64,000 nucleotides of DNA from Procambarus clarkii (lineage: Eukaryota; Arthropoda; Malacostraca; Decapoda; Cambaridae): NCBI RefSeq assembly GCF_040958095.1, contig NC_091217.1:12213215-12277214 (forward strand), read 5' to 3'. The notes beneath the pieces were generated by a model that made no database searches, had not been told where the DNA came from, and saw only the letters and a program-made list of their open reading frames with translations. Made by a program: the position numbers and the translations under genes. The first letter of the stretch is position 1, and every line of letters begins with the position of its first letter. Shown here one piece after another: positions 1-10,200 of this stretch.

Positions 1-554
1 TTTCAATATTCCCTGCATATGATTCCATTATTCATTAATTGTTACTAGTGTCATTACTGAATTCAAAGGTGAGAGAAGTAAGAAATAATTGTTCTAGCAG
101 TTTATTTTGCATAAAAGAAATTTGTTTTTGAGATTTCCATAGACAATAGAACATAGAAATTTTTTTTTATATTTCTCCAGACCTAACTTGAAATTTATCC
201 TTTAAGCATTTTATTTTAAACTTTTACCATAGGAGTTATATACATTCCTGTGTCCAGTTTATGTGCTACATCCATATTTCTTGCATTGCCACTTGTTGTG
301 TTGAATCTTTTTAATGAAATTTTGCAATTGCATTTCCCAGTTTTTATTCTAAATTGCTGTGCTTAGTCTGGTTTAATTAATTTACATACATCTAATTCCA
401 GTCATTTTTTAATGAAAGATTGCTAAATTTAGTTTACAATTGCTTGTTCTTAATTATTTTCTTGCCTAGCCCAATTTAATAATTTTATTTCTGCCATTTT
501 TACTTTAGCCAAGTTGATATTTTTTTGTGTTTATTTTTGTGTATACTATTTCTG
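1..554. other. AT-rich leader upstream of the gypsy gag gene
   Basis: AT-rich sequence with no coding region and no visible similarity to the presumed 3' LTR at 5962-6964. No LTR end or primer-binding site is recognisable. The likely reading is the long untranslated leader of the Ty3/gypsy element, with its 5' LTR to the left of the window. Alternatively the element is 5'-truncated. Confidence 0.4.
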
Positions 555-1811
555 ATGCCAGGTGCACTTAATTATAATCTGCGTTCAAATATTACTTCCA
601 CGGCTGTGACAATGCCTACCACTGTTGAAACCCCTTCAGAATCAATGGGAACAGTTGCTCGTCCCAATGGCCAGAGATCAGCTCAGGAAATGGCTATTCC
701 TCTTTTTGCTGGGGAATCGCGTTTATTAGAATCATGGTTTAGTAAGGTTGAAGCGAAAACAGTTGCACGTTTTTCTAAGCCTACTGATGCCGAATACTTA
801 GCAATTGCACGGTCAGCCGTGGACACAACCAAAGGTGATGCACGTTTTGTTGTTGATGAGAAAGCCATTGTTAGCCTCCAGTCTTGGCCTGAATTTAAGG
901 ATTTCTTTCGCCGTCGCTTTGTTAATAAAGGAGACCTTGACCCATATAGGTTAGTCAAGAAAATTGCCAATGCCACCATGCAGCCTGGTGAATCGTTTAA
1001 TGCGTTTACTAGCCGTCTCGATCAGTATCTGTATGCCTTAGTTTCTGCTATGAATAATTCAACTTGGTTAGATAAAGACAATAATCTGTCCCCTGAGGCT
1101 ATGGCCAAAATGATAGCATTTGGTACTTTAATGCATTTTGCCCCCGAGCATACAAAACCAATCGTTGAGCAACAAAATTTTGGTGTTAAACATGAAATTG
1201 GTGAAGTATTTGAGGCTATTAACAATGCCGCAGATAAACTAGCTCCCCGAAGTGCTCAACTGTTGCCACCCTCTGATGCTGTAAATGTAGTCACAAGCTC
1301 TCAGCATCCTCCCACAAATTCTCAAAACTCTTGGTCGCAGAAGCGTACCCATGCTCGTAGCCCCCAGTCAAATTCGCCGCCTCATAAAATGCCGAAACGC
1401 CATAGTCCACAACCATCCACTCCCTCATGTTGGCATTGTGGTAAGAGTAACCACCTTGCAAGGGACTGTTGGTCCGCCCCTAGATCATCACCTCCTAGAC
1501 AATTCTCTCGGCCCCCTCATCAATCTAATCATTCTAGGCTTCCATATTGCACGTACCATAAACAAGTTGGTCACCACACTGCGGATTGTAGAGCTAGGCA
1601 AAGGACATCTCCACCTCGTAACTCCCATGGTCAGTCTTGGCGAGGCTCACAGCGTCCAAGACATTATCAGAACTCTCGTAATTACAACTCCCAGCCCAGC
1701 TATAATGCAACTTCAAATTATAATGCTCAGTCACAGAATGCTGGAGCTCAGAATGTTCACTCCATGTCGTCGGGAAACCCCCAAGGCCATCCGCTAACCA
1801 ATTCAAGCTAG
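555..1811 (+). CDS. gag: Ty3/gypsy Gag (capsid-nucleocapsid)
   Basis: Structural protein of about 418 residues that packages retrotransposon RNA into virus-like particles. I chose the ATG at 555; the frame is open upstream to 525 but without an earlier ATG. The N-terminal half is capsid-like: residues around 130-150 (WPEFKDFFRRRF) and the following MQPGESFNAFTSRL resemble the retrotransposon gag family. The C-terminal third is rich in Ser, Pro, Arg, Asn and Gln. It holds a CCHC knuckle (CWHCGKSNHLARDC, about 1429-1470) and a second variant knuckle (CTYHKQVGHHTADC, about 1548-1590). The frame ends at TAG 1809-1811 and overlaps pol, which is in the -1 frame. Confidence in class is high; the exact start is an inference. 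Confidence 0.85.
   Translation: MPGALNYNLRSNITSTAVTMPTTVETPSESMGTVARPNGQRSAQEMAIPLFAGESRLLESWFSKVEAKTVARFSKPTDAEYLAIARSAVDTTKGDARFVVDEKAIVSLQSWPEFKDFFRRRFVNKGDLDPYRLVKKIANATMQPGESFNAFTSRLDQYLYALVSAMNNSTWLDKDNNLSPEAMAKMIAFGTLMHFAPEHTKPIVEQQNFGVKHEIGEVFEAINNAADKLAPRSAQLLPPSDAVNVVTSSQHPPTNSQNSWSQKRTHARSPQSNSPPHKMPKRHSPQPSTPSCWHCGKSNHLARDCWSAPRSSPPRQFSRPPHQSNHSRLPYCTYHKQVGHHTADCRARQRTSPPRNSHGQSWRGSQRPRHYQNSRNYNSQPSYNATSNYNAQSQNAGAQNVHSMSSGNPQGHPLTNSS
1772..1778 (+). promoter_or_regulatory. Putative -1 ribosomal frameshift heptamer GGGAAAC
   Basis: The sequence matches the canonical X XXY YYZ slippery pattern and is phased correctly in the gag frame as G GGA AAC. It lies within the gag/pol overlap: the pol frame is open from about 1727 and gag stops at 1811. 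A one-base backward slip here enters the pol frame at CCC (1778). I did not establish a downstream pseudoknot. Confidence 0.7.
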
Positions 1812-4800
1812 CCAATCCTAGTGCCCTCCCTGTGTATTCAGTAGCTACCCAAAATAGATTTGGACACTTGACAGAGGAGGACACTGACTCTAGACCAGTT
1901 GTAGATGTTGACGGATCCACAGTAAATTTGACACAAACAAGACGCAGATATCCCAGACAACATAAGTCAAAAATAGTAACTTGTCCAGTCTCAAGTGATG
2001 GTCCCCTTGTATCAGCCATTGTACATGGTAGAGTTTTAAAAGTTTTTCTTGACTCAGGTGCAAAAATTAATATTGTCAAGCCCTCAGCTCTTAGAGACAT
2101 TGAAAGTATGCACCCTACTATTTTAAAACAGTCACACATACCTTTTCTAAGTGGTATTTCAGGAAATAAAGTAAAAGTTCAGGGTGAAATTGACCTCCCA
2201 CTCAAGTTCAATGATGTCACATTGTCTATAACATGTTTAGTTGTTGACATTATTCATTTTCCTGGAGACATTCTCTTAGGTCTGTACACCATGATTGATG
2301 AAAATATTGCATTGTTTCCCCATCGTTGGAACATAAGTATCAAAGACCACGTCATACCCTTGTGTAGCATGTATCGACAGGGCCACGAGTTCAACCTTCA
2401 ATCAGATTATGTTAATTTTGTTGACACCCGCCTTGCTAGCGTAGGTTTGTCAGATCATTGTCGTGGTAGCATACCCGAGAAAACAGGCACTCGATTGAAG
2501 CATAGTAGTTGTGCAGTTGTTAAGGAGAATGAGTATCGGGACTTTCTGGAAGGGGACGCCCTAACGGATTCTCGTTGTCTCGCTCGCCTGGCAGCTTCCA
2601 TCTCTGAAGTCAGTGGTTCCATGGCTACTGACACTGTGTTACACCCTCATTCTCTCACCAGAATAAGAGTTAAGGTTCAGGGAGTGCCTGAGTTGTCGGA
2701 TGTGATTGCGGAAAGTGAAACATGTAAAGTGAATGGTACATTTGTTGAACCCTCCTGGCACACAGTGCAGGATGGTACTGTCTCACTTTTTATCGCGAAC
2801 ACAAGTAATGCCGATATCCATCTCCAGTCTGGTACCCATGTTGTAGATTTTGCCCATTGCTCGTTACCGGTGCGAGTTGTGGATGATGTCTCCATGGATC
2901 ATACTGTTTGTACGCTCACACCAGGAGAACAGGGATCTCAGCCAGAGGTGCAAGCGCAACACCTCAGTCCTACTGATTTTCCTGACTCTGTGGCTCAGCT
3001 TTTGAAAATTTTGAACAAGAATAGAGCTGTTGTTGCTCTACCAGGAGAAAAATTAGGTCTCACTCCTCTTATTACACATAAAATTCCCCTTGAACAAGGA
3101 ACTACGCCTATTTATGTACCAGCTTACCGACTTCCCCATTCTCAGAGAGCAGAAGCAGATAGACTTGTAGAAGAAATGTTACAGAGTGATGTAATTGAAT
3201 CGAGTAATTCGCCATGGAACGCTCCATTGATTCTTGTACCAAAGCGAGATGGGTCTTGGAGACCTGTAATCGATTATCGCAAGCTTAACAGAGTAACAAT
3301 ACCTGATCGTTTCCCACTTCCAGTTCTCAATGATTTGTTGCAAAGTATTGGTCGAAACAAAGTATTCTCAACGTTAGATTTGTTGCAGGGATTCTGGCAA
3401 ATCCCCCTTGATGAGGAAAGTAAACAATTGACAGCCTTTAGTACTCCCAATGGTCATTTTCATTTCAAAAGAATGCCGTTTGGTTTGCGTAGTAGTCCAA
3501 TAACCTTTTCACGGCTCATGACAAATCTATTTCGTAGATTGATAGGAAGTACGCTTCTAGTTTACCTTGATGATCTCATAATCATGTCGCAAGATGTTCA
3601 GACTCATTTCCAGAACCTTGAAAAAGTACTTGCAAAGCTCGCTGAAGCTAATTTAAAAATAAAGCTTGCAAAATGTTCATTTTTAAAGCAAAAGATTAAT
3701 TTCCTAGGTCATACAGTTACACCTTCAGGTATTACATTGAATGAATCAAAAATTATCGCTGCCCGTGATTTTCCAACACCTCGTACCGCAGAAGCCGTAA
3801 GACAGTTCACAGGTCTTGTAGGATTTTATCGTTCATTTATTGCTGGATTCTCTATTATAGCCGCTCCGCTTTACAAGTTGCAAAGAAAAGATGAACCCTT
3901 TGTTTGGGGAGAGGCCCAGGATCAATCATTCAAAAAACTCAAAGCAGCCTTGATTTCGTCACCTGTCCTTAGGTACCCAGATTTTTCTAAACCTTTTACG
4001 TTGGTTACAGATGCTAGTGACATAGGTTTAGGTGCTGCATTACTTCAAACAGAAGGTCACAGAGATCACGCAATAGCTTATGCTAGCCGCACATTATCTA
4101 AAGAAGAGAAAAATTATAGTGCAACAGAACGAGAAGCCTTGGCAGTTGTTTGGGCACTTAAACATTTCAAGGATACAATTTATAATTACCCAGTTCATGT
4201 TCTTACAGATCACCAACCATTAATTCCCTTGTTCAAAAATAAGAATCCAGTTGGAAAGTTTGCTAGATATTTGCTCACAATTCAAGAATTCAATCCCACA
4301 TTTGGATATATTCCAGGAAAGCAAAATGTTGTAGCCGATGCGTTTTCTCGACACGTAGCTGCGATTCAGTTAAATTACCCAGCATTAGATGCTACAGTAG
4401 TAGAAACGGAACAAAGACAAGACCCCATATGGGCACCCGTCATTAAATTTTTGACTAAGCAAGACACTCGCCCGATTCATAAACCACCAGTACCATTGAA
4501 AGAACTAGTTATGTTGGACAATTTACTGTGTAGAGTAGTAAAGCTAGGGACAGCCCCGAGGAAATGTTGTCAGTTAGTTGTTCCAGCTGTCTTGGTACCA
4601 ACTGCGTTAAAAATTATCCATGATGCTCCTGCAAGTGCACATCCAGGAAAGGATCGTACACTCCAACAAGGTCGATTGAAATATTTTTGGCCAAAAATGG
4701 CTAAGGAGATTGCTCATTATGTTGACAGATGTTTAACTTGTTTACAGCACAAGGGACATGTTTCAGGACCTAATCCAATTCAGGTGTACCCAGCAACTAA

Positions 4801-5953
4801 AGCTCCTTGGGAACGAATATCGATGGATTTATTGACAAATTTTGCGGAAACAGAGAAAGGGAACAAACATTTGCTTGTAATGGTCGATAATTTTTCACGG
4901 TTTTGCGAACTAGTTCCTATCCCGAACAAAACAGCAGAAACCATAGCCAGCGCATTCCATGACCAAATAATTTGTAGATATAGTATGCCTAAAGTAATCC
5001 TTTCAGATAATGGTCCGGAATTCAGTAATAGTATTCTAACTAGCTTGTGTGATTTATATAACATCAAAAAATGTAGCATTATGCCTTACCATCCGGCAAG
5101 TAATGGACTAGCTGAACGTACTAACAGGAAAGTGTTAGATGCCTTGAGAGTCACGTTGAATTTTGATAACAACAATTGGGATGATTTTATACCCTTAATT
5201 CAGTGTGCTATAAATTCTTCAATTAATGTTTCTACTGGTGACACACCTCACGCTATTCTTTATGGTACAGATAAGATCCTCCCTAATGAATTGATTAACG
5301 TACCTCCTACTCCCTTATATAACGTAGATGATTTTGTTCAAGTGAAGCGTAGACAAATGCAATTAGTATTCAAGAAAATACGAGAACAACTGTCCAAAGC
5401 AACAGCCGAGTTCACTCTAGCAAGGAATGCACGAGCTAAACCCAATAAAATAACTATTGGATCTGTAGTAATGATACTTAACCAACACAGGTCTGGTCCT
5501 ATGTACAAGTTAACTAAGAAATTTTTGGGTCCATATAAGGTAATCGAGCTTATTAAAGGTAACAAATACAGACTTAAGAACTTGTTAACAGGAGAGTATA
5601 TAAATGAGCATTTAGACCACATGAAGTTAGCTAAAATGACTGTTGACGAGACTGATGAGGAAGATGACAATGAACTTACCCAGACAGATACTCCTACTCG
5701 GACACCACCTTCTGTGGTTGACAGACCACTTGATGTTCAGCAACCCCATACTAGCAATTATAATCTTAGATCTAGACCTCTCGTTTCAACCGTGCACTCA
5801 CCACATGTCCATTGGCTAGATGTTAACGAGGATATCTCTCAAGATGATAGTTTGTCACATGAAGTTTCATCTGTTCCGGACCTTCAGTCAGAGCCAGAGT
5901 TGTATAGTGCTCTGGATGAGCTAGGTGTAGATATCCGCAGAATTTATAATTGA
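1778..5953 (+). CDS. pol: Ty3/gypsy Pol: protease, reverse transcriptase, RNase H, integrase
   Basis: Polyprotein of about 1390 residues reached by -1 frameshifting. A GTG at 1832 is the first start-like codon, but no ATG initiates the frame nearby. Aspartic protease: LDSGA at about 2050. An unassigned spacer of roughly 300 residues follows. Reverse transcriptase: DLLQGFWQIPL near 3380 and the catalytic YLDD at 3563. RNase H: TDASD near 4008 and VLTDHQPL near 4200. Integrase: HHCC-like zinc region (HPGKD, then CLTCLQH, 4637-4750), then a DD35E core with MDLL (4823), SDNGPEF (5000) and AER (5113), where 35 residues separate the second Asp from the Glu. A GPY-like tail is present (FLGPYKVIEL) and no chromodomain was recognised. 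No premature stops, so the protein is probably functional. Confidence 0.92.
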   Translation, partial: PPRPSANQFKLANPSALPVYSVATQNRFGHLTEEDTDSRPVVDVDGSTVNLTQTRRRYPRQHKSKIVTCPVSSDGPLVSAIVHGRVLKVFLDSGAKINIVKPSALRDIESMHPTILKQSHIPFLSGISGNKVKVQGEIDLPLKFNDVTLSITCLVVDIIHFPGDILLGLYTMIDENIALFPHRWNISIKDHVIPLCSMYRQGHEFNLQSDYVNFVDTRLASVGLSDHCRGSIPEKTGTRLKHSSCAVVKENEYRDFLEGDALTDSRCLARLAASISEVSGSMATDTVLHPHSLTRIRVKVQGVPELSDVIAESETCKVNGTFVEPSWHTVQDGTVSLFIANTSNADIHLQSGTHVVDFAHCSLPVRVVDDVSMDHTVCTLTPGEQGSQPEVQAQHLSPTDFPDSVAQLLKILNKNRAVVALPGEKLGLTPLITHKIPLEQGTTPIYVPAYRLPHSQRAEADRLVEEMLQSDVIESSNSPWNAPLILVPKRDGSWRPVIDYRKLNRVTIPDRFPLPVLNDLLQSIGRNKVFSTLDLLQGFWQIPLDEESKQLTAFSTPNGHFHFKRMPFGLRSSPITFSRLMTNLFRRLIGSTLLVYLDDLIIMSQDVQTHFQNLEKVLAKLAEANLKIKLAKCSFLKQKINFLGHTVTPSGITLNESKIIAARDFPTPRTAEAVRQFTGLVGFYRSFIAGFSIIAAPLYKLQRKDEPFVWGEAQDQSFKKLKAALISSPVLRYPDFSKPFTLVTDASDIGLGAALLQTEGHRDHAIAYASRTLSKEEKNYSATEREALAVVWALKHFKDTIYNYPVHVLTDHQPLIPLFKNKNPVGKFARYLLTIQEFNPTFGYIPGKQNVVADAFSRHVAAIQLNYPALDATVVETEQRQDPIWAPVIKFLTKQDTRPIHKPPVPLKELVMLDNLLCRVVKLGTAPRKCCQLVVPAVLVPTALKIIHDAPASAHPGKDRTLQQGRLKYFWPKMAKEIAHYVDRCLTCLQHKGHVSGPNPIQVYPATKAPWERISMDLLTNFAETEKGNKHLLVMVDNFSRFCELVPIPNKTAETIASAFHDQIICRYSMPKVILSDNGPEFSNSILTSLCDLYNIKKCSIMPYHPASNGLAERTNRKVLDALRVTLNFDNNNWDDFIPLIQCAINSSINVSTGDTPHAILYGTDKILPNELINVPPTPLYNVDDFVQVKRRQMQLVFKKIREQLSKATAEFTLARNARAKPNKITIGSVVMILNQHRSGPMYKLTKKFLGPYKVIELIKGNKYRLKNLLTGEYINEHLDHMKLAKMTVDETDEEDDNELTQTDTPTRTPPSVVDRPLDVQQPHTSNYNLRSRPLVSTVHSPHVHWLDVNEDISQDDSLSHEVSSVPDLQSEPELYSALDELGVDIRRIYN

Positions 5954-5961
5954 ATGCACTC

Positions 5962-6298
5962 TGTAGTTATTCTGTTTGTTTTGAAAAAAAAAAAAAAAAA
6001 CTCAATTGCAGTATTTCTACCACATGTGTCTTATTATTACCATTATATATAATGTATAGTTTTTCTCAACTTTATTTTGTTATGAATTAGATGCCATTGT
6101 TAAGTCTACTACCATTTGTATTTTTACAGTGCTTGTCATAAGAGTTATTATTGTTCTAGCAACCACATTGTGGCCAGTGAATCCTGATTGCTATCACGCA
6201 GATGTTAGTCTTCTTGATCCAGGTCTTGTATATGCTTGTAAATATATTGCACATTATATATATTGTACATTGGTCTTGTAAATATATTGTATATTTCG

Positions 6299-6330
<32 letters not shown>

Positions 6331-6964
6331 AAATTATCTATCTTGAAATTCAATTGTGGTTGTTAGGTCAGAACTTTGTTCTATTAATGTAATAATTGTT
6401 TAATTTTGTATGGTTTTCAAGCACATGCCATTGACACATGTTAATAATTTTGTTTAGGCAATACCTTGAGTTGTATTGTTCATATCTGATCAGTAGACAT
6501 ACACATGTTCTTAATACTCTGATTTAATCAAAGCATTGTTACCATGATTTTCACCTATTATGATGAATTTTTTTTTGGTGCATATATGCCGAGTTGTTTG
6601 TATTACGCACACCTGATCTTCTTTCAATGTTTTATTATGCAAATTTCACATGTAAGCCATTATTGTATCCCACCGAGGTCCTTTCAGTATCATTGTAACT
6701 ATATAGCTAGCCAGAGCTTGTCGACAAGGGACGTCGACTTGGTAGCGTGTCCGAGCGGTGTTATACTCAAATTCTGTCAGTTGAAATGTAACCAATCACA
6801 GGCAAGTAGGCCTCTGACGTCATGCGAGACAGAGGAGCATCAAGCATGCTCCCAGCAGCCTCAGTCATCCTCACAGACCCAGAGTAGGTGGACCTCGGCT
6901 GGCCAGTTATACACCTGTTTGCCTCACTCAATAAATATATACAGAAGCGACTACTGTGTCTACA
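5962..6964 (+). repeat. Probable 3' LTR of the gypsy element
   Basis: The segment begins TGTAG and ends CTACA, a perfect inverted pair. AATAAA lies at 6930-6935, about 30 bases before the proposed end, as expected for R-U5. It holds two A tracts (5983-6000 and 6300-6333). The weak point is the left edge: no polypurine tract precedes 5962, so the LTR may start later. The right end is better supported than the left. Confidence 0.45.
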
Positions 6965-7001
6965 TTCAACCCGAACAAGGCAAACGAATAGATGAGCTTA
7001 C

Positions 7002-7200
7002 CTTTTATACATGCAATTAGATATATATAAAGGTGATATTACTTCAAGTGACCAGCCTATGTACTCATTATGTTCATGAATTATTCCAAAAATCTTCTCT
7101 CTTTGCTCTTCTGTCAGTGTTTTTGAATCGGCCACACCAGCAGCTTTGAGATCATCGTGCTTGCTCAAAGGGCAAAAACAAATTCCATACACCATAGGAC
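7002..7200 (-). CDS. RNASEH2A: RNASEH2A coding exon 2
   Basis: 199 nt. The acceptor TTACCCAG precedes the exon, and it ends AAAAG before the donor GTAAGC. It encodes the segment from the second conserved Gly-Pro through VADSKTL to a [12 protein letters not shown] motif that matches the family. Confidence 0.93.
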
Positions 7201-10200
7201 CTGGGTAATAAAATTGGGAACAATCTTAATATTGTATAGTAATGCTCTAGTCAATTATTGTATTATTTAAAATATGACAAAAAGGTCTAACCATGGTACA
7301 TGAGACTTTCGTTATGGACTCTGCTTATACCAGTGCAGTGTACTGGGAGTACCGCTGGTGTGACCTGGCCTCTCAACCAGTGTCCAACATCTAGTTACTG
7401 TCACCCTAAGGTAAGGTAACCCTCATGCTTCATTCTATTTATTTAGAGAATAAAACATATTCTATTATAGAACATTTTAATTACAATCAAAACCCTAAAC
7501 AGAACTTAAAACTTTTCAAATTCAAATTTTTATTCAAAAGAATGTGTGCACAAAGAATATACAGTAAGAGTAATGTAAAATTGGACACAAGTAATGAAGC
7601 CACTACGTTTTATGCAAAGAGTTCTAGGCCTACCGGGGACCACGAGCCAGAACCTGGCCCCCCTCAGAGAGGCATGAGGAGCAATGGACTATAGAAATCC
7701 CTGTGTGGCTGGAGGCATTCTATGTATGCCATCGACAGGGTCAGGCACCCAAAAAGGTAGGCACCCAAAAAAAACCCTATCTAGTTACAAATTTGCTACT
7801 GAAAGCCGAACTGTTGGACAGAACTCCCCAAAGTAAAAACGAGCAAATGAGCATGACGTCACAACCATCACCACGCCGCTGTCTGTGCAACTCCCCCTCC
7901 CTGGGAGGGAAAAGGGGAAAATCCAGACCCCCTCCTGCACCGGCTATCCACCCCCAGTTTAGAGGCTGGATGTCAAAACAGCTAAAACTGCCGACCGAAG
8001 AGAGGGTGGGTTGCTGGGGAGGTTATCTTGAGATGATTTCGGGGCTTGTTTTTTTAGTGTCCCCACGGTCCGGTCCTCGACCAGGCCTCCACCCCCAGGA
8101 AGCAGCCTGTGACAGCTGACTAACACCCAGGTACCTATTTTACTGCTAGGTAACAGGAGCATAGGGTGAAAGAAACTCTGCCCATTGTTTCTCGCTGGTG
8201 CCTGGGATCGAACTCAGGACCACAGGATCCCAAGTCCAGCGTGCTGTCCACTCGGCCGACCGACTCCCGGGAGCCTCCAGGCCTCACCCAGAAAATGGCC
8301 TTTCATTACGTTCAACGCTGGTTTTCTGTGGAGAGCCCCTCCAGCTTCCCGGAGTAATCTAACAACAGAAACATAAGAGGAACTTATCAGCCTCAGAACT
8401 GAGGTTGGATGGCCGGCACGAGGGGTTTAGGGCTTCCCCTTCCCCTTCCTGAGGAGGGAAAGCTGCACAGACAGCAGCGAGATGGCAATTGTGACGTCAT
8501 GCTTGTTTGCTTGTTTTCAGGTTGTGGAGTTCTGCTTGATAGTTCAGCTTTCAGTAGCAATTTTAACCAGGTGGAGCCTGTTTTGGGACGCCTACCTTTC
8601 TGGGTGCCTAACCCGGTAGATGGCAGACATAGAATGCTTCCAACCACATGGGCATTTCTATAGGCCACTGCTCCTCATGCCTCTCTTAAGGCCCAGGTTC
8701 TGGCTCATGGTCCCCGGTAGGCTAGAACTCCAATCTAATTGACTGATGCCACGGTTTAATACATACACATCAGCCCAGTATAGCTCCGGGGAGCCGGAGG
8801 GGCTCTCTACAGAAAAGAATGATAATAATTACATGATGGATGGAACAGCAGAAATTGAAACATCATAGCAAAATTAATTTTAACTAAATAAACAGAATAC
8901 TATAATTTTCTTCAAGTTTATACATAGTGGATATCAACAGTTATACAAGTTGGTCAATAATCAATATTGTTTGAAAATAGCAAGACATAGGTTGACATTT
9001 AGGAGGTAAGGTAGGTTACATGGAGTTTATTAGGTAGTAGTACTTAGTTTTATCCTAACTTGGTTGAAAGAGGGACAGTCTTTGACGTGATTGGGAAGGT
9101 CATTCCACATCATCCTGGGTCCCTTGATTTGCAGTGCATTTGTTATTGGGGCCAGAGTTTGTTATTGTTCTAATAGCAGATTTGTATTGAGTAATTAGAG
9201 GATGTAGATGATTTTGGGTAGTAGAACCCCAAGCACAGATACCATAATGGAGATAAGGATAGATGAGAGAGTAATAGTGTGTTACCAGGGCAGGGCGAGA
9301 TACTTGTTTCTTGTGTGGTGACCCATGAGTTCTATTACAGCGCTCTAGAAACCGCTTAATTGGAAACTGCCTGAGAAACCGCTCAGGATTGGCATTGCAG
9401 TTCAGTTTTATAGATACAGAGAATGTTTGAAAGTATGTGCAGTGACTTGATATTTAACAGCTCCCTTAATTTCAGTAAGGGAGCAGAGTGGAGTCTGGGA
9501 CTACAATTTGTTATTGTTCTAATTGTTGATTTTTGTCGAGTAATTAGGGGTCAGAGATAATTAAGGGGGGTTGATCCCCTGGCACAGATACCATAGGTGA
9601 GATATAGATAAATGAGGTAATAATACAGAGTGACTAGGGCAGAAGACTTGGTTAGGGATAAAAATGATGGAGAAAGCTGAGGACAGAATACTCACCTGGA
9701 CTGAAGAGCAAAGCTCTCCACTCTGACAGGTTTGACCGTTTGTTTTTTTGGGAGAATCGAGGCCTCAGAAAGGGGAGGAGAGGGCAGGGCAAGGTACATA
9801 GTACTGTATCTGACTTTAAGAGAATGCCTACAGTTTTAGGAACTTTATTAGTTATATACAGTATTGTGTATGGCACAGGGGGGCCTGACAGCTGAGTGGA
9901 CAAAGCTTTGGGTTTCGTAGTCCTGAGGTTCCGGGTTCAATCCCCGGTGGAGGTGGAAACAAATCGGCAGAGTTTCTTTCACCCTGATGCACTGTTCACC
10001 TAGCAGTAAATAGGTATTTGGGAGTTAGACAGCTGCTACGGGCTGTTTCCTGGGGGGGTGTAACAAAAAGGAGGCCTGGTTGAGGACCGGGCCGCAGGAG
10101 ACGTTAAGCCCCGAAATCATCTCAAGATAACCTCAAGATGGCAAAGGAAATTTAGTTTGTTGTCAATATGAACACTAAGGAACTTCACATCTACTCTGCT

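Larger units (their letters stand above)
1..6964 (+). mobile_element. Ty3/gypsy LTR retrotransposon, coding region intact, 5' LTR not in window
   Basis: Gag and a full-length Pol (protease, reverse transcriptase, RNase H, integrase) are followed by a probable 3' LTR. Both reading frames lack internal stops, so the copy may be recent. It lies in intron 2 of RNASEH2A, opposite to the gene, and its LTR ends 37 bp from the exon 2 boundary. The left end is outside the window, so completeness and the target duplication cannot be checked. Confidence 0.85.

Noticed and set aside
1-524. 5' LTR of the gypsy element
   Set aside because: No similarity to 5962-6964, no CTACA-type end and no primer-binding site seen before gag.
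1594-2139. Minus-strand 181-codon frame across the gag/pol junction
   Set aside because: Antisense shadow of two well-supported retrotransposon frames.
6544-7020. 158-codon plus-strand frame
   Set aside because: Falls in the presumed LTR and runs antisense into the RNASEH2A exon boundary; no domain.
9885-9960. Possible true tRNA genes at SINE heads (also 8200-8272, 13298-13370, 50150-50220)
   Set aside because: Each has box A- and B-like segments but an imperfect cloverleaf and a shared SINE body downstream.
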